Origin: an uncultured Enterorhabdus sp.
GTDB lineage: Bacteria > Actinomycetota > Coriobacteriia > Coriobacteriales > Eggerthellaceae
Length of the DNA: 64,000 nucleotides
Direction of reading: 5' to 3'
Assembly (NCBI GenBank): GCA_947649205.1
Contig: CANSQM010000013.1
Span: forward strand, 1-64,000
In this document: positions 1 through 9,017 of the stretch, piece after piece
Layout of the letters: each line of letters starts with the position of its first letter
Position numbering within the stretch: position 1 is the stretch's first letter
Made by a program: the position numbers and the translations under genes
Notes under the pieces: model-generated
What the model saw: only the letters and a program-made list of their open reading frames with translations
Databases searched by the model: none
What the model was told of the DNA's origin: nothing

Positions 1-845
1 ACTACTTCGACCCGGCCACGGCCATGAGCCTGCGCTGGAGCCAGAAGCTGGGCGGCCGCTGGTATTACTTCAACTCGTCCTCGCAGATGGTGAAGGGGAT
101 CGTTACCTGGAAGGACGGCACCAAGAGCTACTACGATGCCCAGGGCCGCGAGACGGGCGGCTGGGTGCAGTCGGGCGGCGCCTGGTACTACTTCAATTGG
201 TCGGACGGGAAGGCCGTTCGCTGGCACCAGAAGATCGGCGGCCACTGGTACTACTTCGACTCCGATTACCAGATGCACACCGGTTGGCTAAAGTGGAGTG
301 GCGTGCAGAAGTGGTCCTATTTCTACGAGAGTGGCCGTCAGGCCTTTGGCTCCCAGGTGATCGGCGGTTATCGCTACACTTTCGACAGCAACGGCGAGAC
401 GAGCACGAAGCCCGTTGTGCTCCCGGCCGGCCAGCTGGCCATGTGGAACAAGGCCCAGAATTATTACAGCAACACTAACTACATCATCATGGTGAACAGC
501 AGCACCCACAAGGTGGGTGTGTTCCGCGGCAGCAGCTACAACTGGGAGCCGGTGTGGTATTGGAGCTGCACCACGGGTGCGCCCGGTTCGCCGACGGTGA
601 AGGGTACCTATACGGTGGGTTCTCGCGGTCTGTCGTTCGGCTCGGGCTACACCTGCTGGTACTGGACCCAGTTCTACGGCAATTACCTGTTCCACTCGGT
701 GCTGTATCAGCCGGGCAGCATGTCCCGTATCCAGGACGGCCGTTTGGGCATCTCGGCTTCCCACGGCTGCGTGCGCCTCGATATTGAATGCGCCCGTTGG
801 ATCTACAACAATATTCCCCGGGGCACGCGCGTGGTATCCTATTAG
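1..845 (+). CDS. L,D-transpeptidase with cell-wall-binding repeats (5' partial)
   Basis: The reading frame is open from base 3, so the gene begins outside the window; the ATG at 24 lies inside a repeat and is not the start. The visible part has about four aromatic-rich repeats (WYYF, SYYD, WSYF) like choline/wall-binding repeats, then a YkuD-type L,D-transpeptidase domain from about base 460. The catalytic motif SHGCVRL lies near the end, with its Cys codon at 768-770. The family makes 3-3 crosslinks in peptidoglycan or attaches proteins to it, outside the membrane. The first 57 bases match 7519-7575 in the downstream protease gene with one difference, which suggests shared or recombining repeats. 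A strong terminator follows the stop. The domain assignment is firm; the N-terminal end is not visible. Confidence 0.9.
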   Translation, partial: YFDPATAMSLRWSQKLGGRWYYFNSSSQMVKGIVTWKDGTKSYYDAQGRETGGWVQSGGAWYYFNWSDGKAVRWHQKIGGHWYYFDSDYQMHTGWLKWSGVQKWSYFYESGRQAFGSQVIGGYRYTFDSNGETSTKPVVLPAGQLAMWNKAQNYYSNTNYIIMVNSSTHKVGVFRGSSYNWEPVWYWSCTTGAPGSPTVKGTYTVGSRGLSFGSGYTCWYWTQFYGNYLFHSVLYQPGSMSRIQDGRLGISASHGCVRLDIECARWIYNNIPRGTRVVSY

Positions 846-881
846 GGATTCCCTCGGGAAGAGCAGCAAGGTCACTGCACT

Positions 882-916
882 CCGGGAGATCGACGCGATC
901 TCCCGGTTTCTTTTTG
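882..916 (+). terminator. Intrinsic terminator after the L,D-transpeptidase gene
   Basis: An 11-bp perfect stem (882-892 with 896-906) with a 3-nt loop is followed by a T-rich run to about 915. This is a textbook intrinsic terminator between the transpeptidase and the YfhO gene. Confidence 0.9.
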
Positions 917-949
917 TCAGGCGCCAGCAGGCGCGGAACGGATGAGTGT

Positions 950-3859
950 ATGGCACGGAAGACGACGGAGACGGAGGGCGCACCGAAGGCTCCCTTCGCC
1001 CGGTCCCTCTCGGAAACGGCGGGGAAGGGGCGCTACAGCCTGGGGCTCTTGGCTGCCTGCGCCGTGGCCTTCCTTGGGGTGGTACTGGTGCTCGTGGTGG
1101 CCGGTCGGTCCCTGATTTGGGAGACCGATGGGCGCTTGCTGTACTTCCCGTTCATGGTGGCGGAGGGGGAGTGGCTGCGCGGCATTGTCGCCTCGGTGCT
1201 TGCAGGGGAGCCCTCGGTGCCCCTGTACTCCTTCAACCTGGGTTTCGGGGCCGATTGGCTCGTCTCGGCCTCGGGCAATTCCAACGAGCCGCTCAACCTG
1301 CTCTCCGTGTTCTGCCCGCCGGCGCTGGCCGAGTACTTCTACGGCTTCCTCACGTTCCTGCGATTCTATTTGGCGGCGCTGACCTTCTCGCTGTACTGCT
1401 TCAGCCGCGGCAAGGGCAAGGGGCCCACTCTTGTGGGGGCGCTCTCCTATGTGCTCTGCGGTTACGTGCTGTTCTGGGGTGTGCTGCGCCACCCGAATTT
1501 CGTTGATTTCGCCGTGCTGCTGCCCCTTGTGTTCATGGGGGCCGACAAGCTGTTCGCGGGCAAGAACCCGCTGCTGTTCGTCGCGTCCATGGCGGGTATC
1601 TTCGTGTACTCCCTCTACTTCGGCTACATGGCCTGTCTCTTCCTGCTCTTCTACTGCCTGATTGCCTACTTTGCCTATCCCCGGGCGCGATCCGTGGCCG
1701 ATTTCGCTCGGCTCGTGGGGAGGTTCGCTCTGTGCCTGGTGGCCGCGTTCGCCGTGGTGGGTTTCTCTACCATCCCGATGTTCATCACGCTGACCTCCAT
1801 GGGACGCGTGGGCATTGTGCGCGAGATCCCCTTCTTCCAGACGCCGGATTTCTACGGAAGCTTCACCAGCGTGCTGTTGGGAAACCATACGGCCCAGAAT
1901 GCCTCGGTGCTGGGCGCCGTGCCGGTGATCGCCCTGCTGGCCCTGGCGGTGGCCCGCGGTGCCATGGACGAGCGCGAGCGGAGGGCCTGGGGCTGCGGTG
2001 CGGCCCTGTGCCTTGGGGGCGCGCTGCTCGCGAAGGTGGGCTCGGTCATGAACGGCTTCGGGTACCCGACGGACCGCTGGGAGCTGATCCTCGGCTTCTG
2101 TGCCGCCTATGCCGTGGTGCTCCTCGTGCCGGCGGTGCCGCGGCTCTCGGTGCGCCAGTGGAGGCGGCTCGGCATTCTGGCCGCCCTCGTGGCCGTGTGG
2201 GCCCTTGGATATGCCTGGGTCGAGCCCACGCTGCTCTCCCTGGCCGTGGTGGCCATGTTCGCGGTGATCTTCGGGGCCCTGGCGCTGTGGGCGGCCCGAT
2301 GCCGTCGCGCGGGGGTGGCTTTTGCCGATCGGGCACTGCCGCCCCTGCTGCGCTCCCGGTCCCTCTGCCTCCTGCTGGCCCTGGCCCTTGTGGCCAATGC
2401 CACGGTGCACGTGGGGCTGTTCCTGAGCCCGCTGGGGAGCTCCTATTACCAGGAGTTCCTTCGGGCGGGGCACGGGCTCTCCACCCGCGAGCAGCTCGAT
2501 CTAGCCCCGGTCCTGGAGACCGTGGACGGCGACTACCGCATCAATCGCACCGACACGACCCACGGGCGCAACGGGAGCTTCGTCCACGGCTACAAGGGCA
2601 TGGACTTCTACTCGAGCTTCTACAACCAGGCGGTAGACGACTTCCGCCAGTCCCTGGGGCTGTCCGATGACGTGAAGAGCACGATGTTCGACGGCACCCG
2701 TGAGCGGGCCGCCCTCGATTATGTGCTCGGGGCCAAGTACTACATCTCCTCCTCGGAGGCGGTCGATTTGCTGCCCGAGGGCTACGAGAAAGTGGCCGAT
2801 CTCGGCCGCGCCCACAACGGGCTCACCTACGCGCTCTATGAGACCGATCGAGCCCTCCCGTTGGCCTTCACCTACGACACGGCGGTCTCCCAGGCCGTCT
2901 ACGACGGCCTCGATCTCGTGCAGCGCCAGGAGCTGCTGACCCGGGCCCTCGTGCTGGGGGTGGACGAGGCCGAGGGGGAGGCACCGGCCCTGGAGACCCG
3001 GCGCGAGACCTTGACCCTGGCCGCCAGCGACGGGGTGACGGTTCAGGAGGGGCGCTTCCTTGCGGCGAAGAAGGGGGCTACGGCCACCTTCACCCTGGCG
3101 GGGTGCCCCGACTGCGAGACCTACCTCTGCTTCGAGGGGTTCCGCTTCCATTCCCTTTCCGCTGCGGCCGTGGGGCAGTTGACGGAAAACCCTGCCACTA
3201 CCGTGGACGACCTGCCAGAGGATCCCTCGTTCACGCCCGGCCGCACCGCTTGGGTAACCGTGGGCGACGGCGAGCGGGAGCGCTCCTTCGAGATGGTCAC
3301 GAGCGCGAGCCCCAAGTACGCGGGCAAGGAGGACTGGGCGGTGAACCTGGGTTTTGGCGCCGAGCCGGTGACGACGCTCACCGTGACTTTCGGGGCGGTG
3401 GGGGCCTATGAGTTCGCCGATTTCTATGCCGATACCCAGTCGGTGGCGGCCATGGCTGGCAATGCGGCGCAGCTTCAGGGCGAGAACGCCGCCGCCATCG
3501 CTTTCGAGGACAACGCCATGGACGTAACGCTGTCGGCCGCAGACGATGCCGTCGCCGATGAAAATCAGGGAAATTCCCGCTACGTCTTCGTATCCGTTCC
3601 CTATTCGGCAGGCTGGAGCGCTACAATGGACGGGAAGCCCGTTGAGATACTGAGGGCGAACGTCGGCTTCATGGCCGTCGAGGCCGATGGCGGGCGTCAC
3701 GAGATCCGGTTTTCGTACCGAACGCCGGGGCTCGATGCGGGGCTTCTGTGCTCAGGGGCCGCGCTGGCGTTCATTGCCGCGTTCGAGATAGGGTGGGCCC
3801 GTCGTCGAAAGGCGCGGTCGGGCCGAGAGGGTGTATCTGAAAAGGAGCTTGTCCGATGA
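950..3859 (+). CDS. YfhO-family polytopic membrane protein
   Basis: A 969-residue protein with a short basic N-terminus, about a dozen hydrophobic segments in the first half (from about residue 25), a large soluble part (about residues 530-930) and one C-terminal membrane segment before a basic tail. This is the layout of the YfhO family, GT-C-like membrane proteins implicated in glycosylation of teichoic-acid-type polymers. The frame is open upstream to 788, but that stretch crosses the preceding terminator, so the ATG at 950 (protein start MARKTTETEG) is chosen; its ribosome site is weak. Its stop overlaps the start of the sugar aminotransferase (ATGA), so the two are probably co-translated and act on the same surface glycan. 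The acceptor polymer is unknown. Confidence 0.8.
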   Translation: MARKTTETEGAPKAPFARSLSETAGKGRYSLGLLAACAVAFLGVVLVLVVAGRSLIWETDGRLLYFPFMVAEGEWLRGIVASVLAGEPSVPLYSFNLGFGADWLVSASGNSNEPLNLLSVFCPPALAEYFYGFLTFLRFYLAALTFSLYCFSRGKGKGPTLVGALSYVLCGYVLFWGVLRHPNFVDFAVLLPLVFMGADKLFAGKNPLLFVASMAGIFVYSLYFGYMACLFLLFYCLIAYFAYPRARSVADFARLVGRFALCLVAAFAVVGFSTIPMFITLTSMGRVGIVREIPFFQTPDFYGSFTSVLLGNHTAQNASVLGAVPVIALLALAVARGAMDERERRAWGCGAALCLGGALLAKVGSVMNGFGYPTDRWELILGFCAAYAVVLLVPAVPRLSVRQWRRLGILAALVAVWALGYAWVEPTLLSLAVVAMFAVIFGALALWAARCRRAGVAFADRALPPLLRSRSLCLLLALALVANATVHVGLFLSPLGSSYYQEFLRAGHGLSTREQLDLAPVLETVDGDYRINRTDTTHGRNGSFVHGYKGMDFYSSFYNQAVDDFRQSLGLSDDVKSTMFDGTRERAALDYVLGAKYYISSSEAVDLLPEGYEKVADLGRAHNGLTYALYETDRALPLAFTYDTAVSQAVYDGLDLVQRQELLTRALVLGVDEAEGEAPALETRRETLTLAASDGVTVQEGRFLAAKKGATATFTLAGCPDCETYLCFEGFRFHSLSAAAVGQLTENPATTVDDLPEDPSFTPGRTAWVTVGDGERERSFEMVTSASPKYAGKEDWAVNLGFGAEPVTTLTVTFGAVGAYEFADFYADTQSVAAMAGNAAQLQGENAAAIAFEDNAMDVTLSAADDAVADENQGNSRYVFVSVPYSAGWSATMDGKPVEILRANVGFMAVEADGGRHEIRFSYRTPGLDAGLLCSGAALAFIAAFEIGWARRRKARSGREGVSEKELVR

Positions 3860-4986
3860 TCGATTTTAACGTTCCTCCCTGCGTGGGCACCGAGATGGAA
3901 TACGTGCGCCAGGCAGCGGAGGTGAACCATAAGATATGCGGCGACGGCCCCTTCACCAAGCAGTGCCAGGCATGGCTCGAGGAACGCACCGGCGCCGAAA
4001 AGGTGCTGCTGACGACGAGCGGCACGACGGCCCTGGAGATGGCGGCCATGCTCTGCGACCTGCGGCCGGGCGACGAGGTCATTCTGCCGAGCTTCACCTT
4101 CTCTTCCACGGCGACGGCCTTCGTGCTCATGGGGGCCAGCCTCGTGTTCGTGGATATTCTGCCCGATACGAAGAACATCGATCCGGCCGCTATCGAGGCG
4201 GCCATCACCGAGCGGACCCGGGTCATCGTGCCGGTGCACTACGCTGGGGTGGGCTGCGACATGGACGCCATCATGGCCATTGCCCGCCGCCATAACCTGC
4301 TGGTGGTGGAAGATGCCGCCCAGGGTGTCATGAGCAGCTACAAGGGCCGTGCCCTCGGTACCATTGGCGATTTCGGCTGCTACTCCTTCCATGAGACGAA
4401 GAACTACTCCATGGGCGAGGGGGGCGCTGTGCTCGTCAACAACCCGGCCTATCGCGAGCGCGCCGACATCATCCGCGAGAAGGGCACCAACCGCTCTCGC
4501 TTCCTGCGCGGGCAGGTGGACAAGTACACCTGGGTGGACAAGGGCTCCAGCTATCTGCCCGGCGACCTGAATGCCGCCTACCTGTGGGGGCAGCTGGAAG
4601 CAGCCGATGCCATCTACGACGATCGCATGGCCACCTGGCGCGCCTACCACGAGGCCTTCGCGTCCTTGGAGGCGGCGGGCAAGGTGCAGCGCCCGGTCGT
4701 TCCCGAGGATTGCGTCCAGAACGCCCATATGTACTACTTGCTGTTGCCCTCGCTCACCGACCGCACTGCCTTCATCGCCTTCCTGAAGGATCGGGGCGTG
4801 CAGGCGTGCTTCCATTACGTGCCCCTGCACAGCGCTCCGGCCGGGGCGCGTTTCGGCCGCTTCGACGGCGAGGACGTGCACACGACCGAGGTGAGCGAGC
4901 GTTTGGTGCGCCTGCCCATGTACTACGCCATGGACGAGGCCGACCGCGCGAAGGTCATCGAGACGGTTCGGGCCTATTTCGCCTAG
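3856..4986 (+). CDS. wecE: dTDP-4-amino-4,6-dideoxygalactose transaminase
   Basis: A 376-residue DegT/DnrJ/EryC1-type PLP aminotransferase that matches WecE/RffA almost end to end: FNVPPCVGTE at the start, DAAQGVMSSYKGRALGTIG, and the PLP lysine in FHETKNY (K182). The enzyme transfers an amino group from glutamate to dTDP-4-keto-6-deoxyglucose, giving dTDP-Fuc4N for surface polysaccharides. It overlaps the YfhO gene by 4 bases. No other enterobacterial-common-antigen genes are nearby, so the product probably feeds a different glycan here. A small GTGCG/CGCAC hairpin just after the stop (4987-5002) may end transcription. Confidence 0.9.
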   Translation: MIDFNVPPCVGTEMEYVRQAAEVNHKICGDGPFTKQCQAWLEERTGAEKVLLTTSGTTALEMAAMLCDLRPGDEVILPSFTFSSTATAFVLMGASLVFVDILPDTKNIDPAAIEAAITERTRVIVPVHYAGVGCDMDAIMAIARRHNLLVVEDAAQGVMSSYKGRALGTIGDFGCYSFHETKNYSMGEGGAVLVNNPAYRERADIIREKGTNRSRFLRGQVDKYTWVDKGSSYLPGDLNAAYLWGQLEAADAIYDDRMATWRAYHEAFASLEAAGKVQRPVVPEDCVQNAHMYYLLLPSLTDRTAFIAFLKDRGVQACFHYVPLHSAPAGARFGRFDGEDVHTTEVSERLVRLPMYYAMDEADRAKVIETVRAYFA

Positions 4987-5165
4987 GTGCGTCCTGGCGC
5001 ACGTTTCCACCTGGGCACGAGATAAGGGTCCGTTGCCGCGGTATTTTCCCCGTGCATGCAGTAAAATGATGTCTTGAGGAGATCGGCTTCACGGGATGGG
5101 GCGATGGGGGATGTCCCGCACCGTTTGGTGCCGATGAGGCATGACGGGAGTGAGGAGAGCGTCCC

Positions 5166-8093
5166 ATGGAACGAAGCAGTTTCACCCTGGCGCGCGCGGC
5201 GCGCGCGGGATTGTCCTGTTTGCTGGCGGCAACGTTGGCGTGCAGCGTGCCGGGAGGTTGGGCCCTCGGGGCCGCTTCGGCCGCCGCCGATGAGCCACCG
5301 GTGACCATCGCCGAGAAGCGGGCCGCCGAAGAGGGGGCTGCAACGGAGGCCGTTCCCGACGAGGAGCGGGATGCCTCGCCGGTCGATGGCGCCGAGGGTG
5401 CCGAGGGCGAGGGTGCCGTTTCGGCTGATGGCGATTCCCCGACGGCTTCCGACGTGCCGGACGAGGCGGCGGTGGCGGATGAGGCCGACGGGCAGCCTGT
5501 CGCCGATGGCGACGCGATGGATCCCGCGGCGATTGTGGCCTCTGCCGATGGCGAGTCCTCGGATTTCCGCGCCGACCAGATCGTTGTCATGTACGAGCGC
5601 GGGGCCTCTGCGGGCCAGCGTGCGGCTGTGGCTGGGCTGCTCGGCGCCGATGGGGGCTCGGATGCGGTGTCCTTCGCCAGCGGCGAGGCGGTCCTCATCG
5701 AGATCGACGACGGCACCTCGGTAGAGGAGGCTGTGGCGGAGGTTCAGGCCCAGGAGGGCGTCAAATACGCAGTGCCCAATTACGTTGCCCGGCTCTTCGA
5801 GAAGGGCTCCGGCGTTGAAGAGGCCAATGCCGCTCCGGCCATGGCCAGCGCCAAGGATCCCTATGCCGCTGATCAGTGGTATCTCGATGCCGTCCGGGCC
5901 TCCGAGGCGTGGGAGGCGCTCCCGAACCGCGGTACGAATGCTCCGGTAAGGGTGGCAGTGCTCGATACGGGCGCGTCCCTGAGCCATCCCGATCTGGCGA
6001 ATACGGTCAACCGCTCCCTGAGCCGAGAGGTAGTATGGCTGGCGGCCGATCACAGCCGCTATGATCTCAGGCCCCTGCGTGGCGACGGCTACACGAACGG
6101 CAGTGCCTCTATGGCGATTCCGAGCACCCATGGCACCCACGTAGCCGGCATCATCGCCGCCCAGGCGAACAACGGCGGTTCCTTGGGGGTGGCGAGTGGT
6201 GGCGCGACGGCGAACGCCAACAAGCTCGTCGATCTGGTGGCGGTGGATATCTTCTCCGAGAACGTATATGTGAATGGGAGCTTGGAGCCCAACGCGACCC
6301 TCTACGACGTGCTCGTGGGCTTGGAATACGCTCGCGACATCGGGTGTCAAGTCGTGAATATGAGCTTGGGATTCATCGAGAGCACGGGAGATCTGGCCGA
6401 CTTCATGAACGAGGTGTGCACGGAGCTGACGCGCGATGAAGATATGGTGCTCGTGTGCGCAGCCGGTAACGAGGACACGGCTGTGCCGAGTTATCCGGCT
6501 GCCTGCGATGACGCCATCGGCGTCATCAGCGTGTCGAAGCGCGGATGCATTCCCCCCAACTCTCCGACCTATGGGAGCAAGACGTGGGAGACGGACGGCT
6601 ACATGCGCTCCGACTTCTCCAATTACGGTTCCTGGTGCGACATCGCGGCACCGGGCGAGCACATTCTCAGCACCGTTCTGGAAGACGACAAAGTGACGAA
6701 CGGCTATGGCTACCTGAGCGGCACCTCCATGGCCTGTCCTGTCGTGGCTGCGAGTGCCGCCCTCGTGCGCGCCGCTCGCCCCGACTTCTGCGCTGCGGAC
6801 GTGCGCACGGTGCTGTGCGAGACGGCGAAAGACGTGAACACTGCGGGCAAGGATGTCGAGTCCGGCTACGGTGTCGTCGATGCGGCCAAGGCCGTGGCTG
6901 CAGCTCGGGATAAGAAGTTCTCCGGGTGGCGCACCGACCGGGGCGTTACGCGCTATTACGGCGGCGATGGGCAGCCAGTGAAGTGGAGCCAGAAGATCGA
7001 CGACCAGTGGTACTACTTCGACGGTTCCGGCGCCATGCAGACCGGTTGGGTCACCTGGAAGAACGGCACCAAGAGCTACTTCGACTGGGATGGCCACGCC
7101 CTCACCGGCTGGCGCAGCTTCAACGGCGTGAAGTACTACTTCGACCCGGCCACGGCCATCTCCAAGCGCTGGAGCCAGAAGATCGACGGCCAGTGGTACT
7201 ACTTCGATGGCAAGAGCGTCATGCAGAAGGGCTGGGTCACCTGGAAGGACGGTACCAAGAGCTACTTCCACCCCGATGCTAAGGGCCATGCCGCCGCCCT
7301 TCTCGGCTGGCGCAGCTTCAACGGCGTGAAGTACTACTTCGATGAGGCGACGGGTATCTCCAAGCGCTGGAGCCAGAAGCTGGGCGGTCAGTGGTACTAC
7401 TTCGACAGCGCCTCCCGTATGAAGCGGGGCTGGGTCACCTGGGGCAACGGCTCGAAGAGCTACTTCGACTGGGACGGCCACGCCCTCACCGGCTGGCGCA
7501 GCTTCAACGGCGTGAAGTACTACTTCGACCCAGCCACGGCCATGAGCCTGCGCTGGAGCCAGAAGCTGGGCGGCCAGTGGTACTACTTCGACAGCGCCTC
7601 CCGCATGAAGCGGGGCTGGGTCACCTGGAGCAACGGCTCGAAGAGCTTCTTCGACTGGGACGGCCGCGCCCTCACCGGCTGGCGCAGCTTCAACGGCGTG
7701 AAGTACTACTTCAGCCCTTCGACCGCCCAGAGTCTGCGCTGGAGCCAGACCATTGGCGGCTACTGGTACTACTTCGACGGCAAGAGCGTCATGCAGAAGG
7801 GCTGGATTAGCTGGAAGGATGGTACGAAGAGCTACTTCGACGGCAACGGTCGCGCTCTGTCGGGCTGGCATGTCATCGGCGGGAAGCGCTATTATTTCGA
7901 TCCGACTACCTATAAGACCACCGGTCCCGTGAGCGCGGAGCGGCCCAACGTGGCCCGCACCGTTTACTGGGTGGCCGGCGGCGAGGTTTACCACACCACG
8001 AGGGATTGCGTCTCGCTCAAGCGCTCGAAGAGCATTCTCAGCGGCACTATTGCCCAGTCGGGCAAGAAGCGCGTGTGCAGCAACTGCGGGTAG
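5166..8093 (+). CDS. Secreted subtilisin-like (S8) protease with wall-binding repeats
   Basis: A 975-residue precursor. Residues 1-45 form a signal peptide with a cleavage-like ASAAADE. An acidic Ala/Asp/Glu-rich stretch and a propeptide-like region follow. The S8 catalytic triad is D267 (AVLDTG), H322 (HGTHVAG) and S521 (GTSMACP). From about residue 585 to 920 tandem WYYF/GWRSFNGVKYYF repeats probably bind the cell wall. The last 45 residues hold a His/Cys motif (GEVYHTTRDC ... RVCSNCG) resembling small putative metal-binding tails of secreted nucleases. GAGGAG nine bases upstream supports this start. The protein is probably exported and wall-attached; its substrate is unknown. Confidence 0.92.
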   Translation: MERSSFTLARAARAGLSCLLAATLACSVPGGWALGAASAAADEPPVTIAEKRAAEEGAATEAVPDEERDASPVDGAEGAEGEGAVSADGDSPTASDVPDEAAVADEADGQPVADGDAMDPAAIVASADGESSDFRADQIVVMYERGASAGQRAAVAGLLGADGGSDAVSFASGEAVLIEIDDGTSVEEAVAEVQAQEGVKYAVPNYVARLFEKGSGVEEANAAPAMASAKDPYAADQWYLDAVRASEAWEALPNRGTNAPVRVAVLDTGASLSHPDLANTVNRSLSREVVWLAADHSRYDLRPLRGDGYTNGSASMAIPSTHGTHVAGIIAAQANNGGSLGVASGGATANANKLVDLVAVDIFSENVYVNGSLEPNATLYDVLVGLEYARDIGCQVVNMSLGFIESTGDLADFMNEVCTELTRDEDMVLVCAAGNEDTAVPSYPAACDDAIGVISVSKRGCIPPNSPTYGSKTWETDGYMRSDFSNYGSWCDIAAPGEHILSTVLEDDKVTNGYGYLSGTSMACPVVAASAALVRAARPDFCAADVRTVLCETAKDVNTAGKDVESGYGVVDAAKAVAAARDKKFSGWRTDRGVTRYYGGDGQPVKWSQKIDDQWYYFDGSGAMQTGWVTWKNGTKSYFDWDGHALTGWRSFNGVKYYFDPATAISKRWSQKIDGQWYYFDGKSVMQKGWVTWKDGTKSYFHPDAKGHAAALLGWRSFNGVKYYFDEATGISKRWSQKLGGQWYYFDSASRMKRGWVTWGNGSKSYFDWDGHALTGWRSFNGVKYYFDPATAMSLRWSQKLGGQWYYFDSASRMKRGWVTWSNGSKSFFDWDGRALTGWRSFNGVKYYFSPSTAQSLRWSQTIGGYWYYFDGKSVMQKGWISWKDGTKSYFDGNGRALSGWHVIGGKRYYFDPTTYKTTGPVSAERPNVARTVYWVAGGEVYHTTRDCVSLKRSKSILSGTIAQSGKKRVCSNCG
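6924..7920 (+). repeat. Tandem wall-binding repeat region within the protease gene
   Basis: The segment encoding GWRSFNGVKYYF recurs four times (near 7108, 7306, 7492 and 7678), alternating with WSQK-type WYYFD units. Copies are nearly identical at the DNA level, including synonymous positions, which points to recent duplication or gene conversion. The same repeat sequence opens the window in the transpeptidase gene. Confidence 0.85.
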
Positions 8094-8107
8094 CGAATTC
8101 CCGTGCG

Positions 8108-8144
8108 ATTCGTTGGGGCGTTCTTGCGAGGCGCCCCAACGAAT
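8108..8144 (+). terminator. Hairpin terminator after the protease gene
   Basis: A 13-bp perfect stem (ATTCGTTGGGGCG at 8108-8120 with its complement at 8132-8144) lies 14 bases after the protease stop. There is no T-run, so it is a factor-assisted or weak terminator or an mRNA end stabiliser. Confidence 0.65.
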
Positions 8145-8238
8145 TGGCAACTGCCCCTATCTTCGGCGCACGGGCTGCGGGTCGTGACTTACAATGATTT
8201 CCGACACAGACCAGTGCGCCAGGGGGAAAGGAACTTCC

Positions 8239-8931
8239 ATGATTGATCGCAAGGCATTTCGCTCGTTGTCCTCGGGGTTGTACCTCATTACGGCTCGGGA
8301 GGGGGAGCGGCGCTGCGGCTGCGTGGTGAACACGCTCGTGCAGGTGGCCAGTGAGCCGCCGACGCTGGCGGTGTCCCTCAACAAGGAGAACGCCACCACG
8401 GCCGGCGTGATCGCCTCTGGACGCTTCGCCGCTACGGTGCTGGCCGAGGAGGCCCCTATGGAGCTCATCGGCGCCTTCGGGTTCCACAGCTCGCTCGATA
8501 CCGACAAGTTCTCGTTCTGTAGCTACCGCGAGGACGGCGCCGAGATTCCCTACGTGCTCGATCACGCTCTGGCCCGCTTCTCGGTGCGTCTCACTGAGAC
8601 CATCGACGTGGGCAGCCACTACTTGTTCGTGGGCGTGGTGGAAGAGGCCGACGTACTGGCCGAGGGCTCGGCGCTGACCTACGCCCACTACCATGCGGTG
8701 AAGGGCGGCAAGACGCCGCCGAAGGCTGCCACCTACAACGGCGGCGACGAGGTTCCGGCCACGCCCGCGACGGGGGAGGGTGCTGCTGGCGCCGAGGCCG
8801 GCAAGCGCGTCGCCTGGCGCTGCATGCTCTGCGGCTACGTGGAGGAGGGCTATCCCGACGGCCTGCCCGCCGACTACCGCTGCCCCATCTGCGGCGCCGG
8901 CCCCGACATGTTCGAGCGCGTGGAGCTGTAG
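8239..8931 (+). CDS. Flavin reductase-rubredoxin fusion protein
   Basis: A 230-residue two-domain protein. Residues 1-160 are a flavin-reductase-like, FMN-binding split-barrel domain (SSGLYLITAR ... ASEPPTLAVSLNK). After an Ala/Gly-rich linker, the last 40 residues are a rubredoxin with both CxxC knuckles (CMLCGY and CPICGA) for one Fe(Cys)4 centre. It probably moves electrons from FMN to the rubredoxin iron, as in the high-molecular-weight rubredoxins of anaerobes used in oxygen or peroxide detoxification. The frame opens at 8194, but AGGGGGAAAGGAAC before the ATG at 8239 fixes the start there. Flanking terminators suggest a single-gene unit. The physiological partner is unknown. Confidence 0.88.
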   Translation: MIDRKAFRSLSSGLYLITAREGERRCGCVVNTLVQVASEPPTLAVSLNKENATTAGVIASGRFAATVLAEEAPMELIGAFGFHSSLDTDKFSFCSYREDGAEIPYVLDHALARFSVRLTETIDVGSHYLFVGVVEEADVLAEGSALTYAHYHAVKGGKTPPKAATYNGGDEVPATPATGEGAAGAEAGKRVAWRCMLCGYVEEGYPDGLPADYRCPICGAGPDMFERVEL

Positions 8932-8952
8932 GGGAGAATTTCTCCCGCAACG

Positions 8953-8990
8953 CAAGAGGGGCCGGCGATTCGCTTCGCCGGCCCCTCTTG
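8953..8990. terminator. Bidirectional terminator hairpin
   Basis: A perfect 16-bp stem with a 6-nt loop lies between two converging genes, the flavin reductase-rubredoxin gene on + and the Hpt gene on -. It is flanked by short A/T-containing ends, so it can serve both strands. Confidence 0.8.
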
Positions 8991-9017
8991 ATTCTCGCGC
9001 TCTGTTCGCGAAACGGC

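Noticed and set aside
6924-7920. Protease repeat region as CRISPR or satellite DNA
   Set aside because: The periodic sequence is in frame and encodes WYYF wall-binding repeats.
4983-8150. A 1055-codon open frame on the minus strand
   Set aside because: It lies opposite the subtilisin gene, whose signal peptide, catalytic triad and repeats are unmistakable. High GC produces long antisense frames; the product is repetitive shadow sequence.
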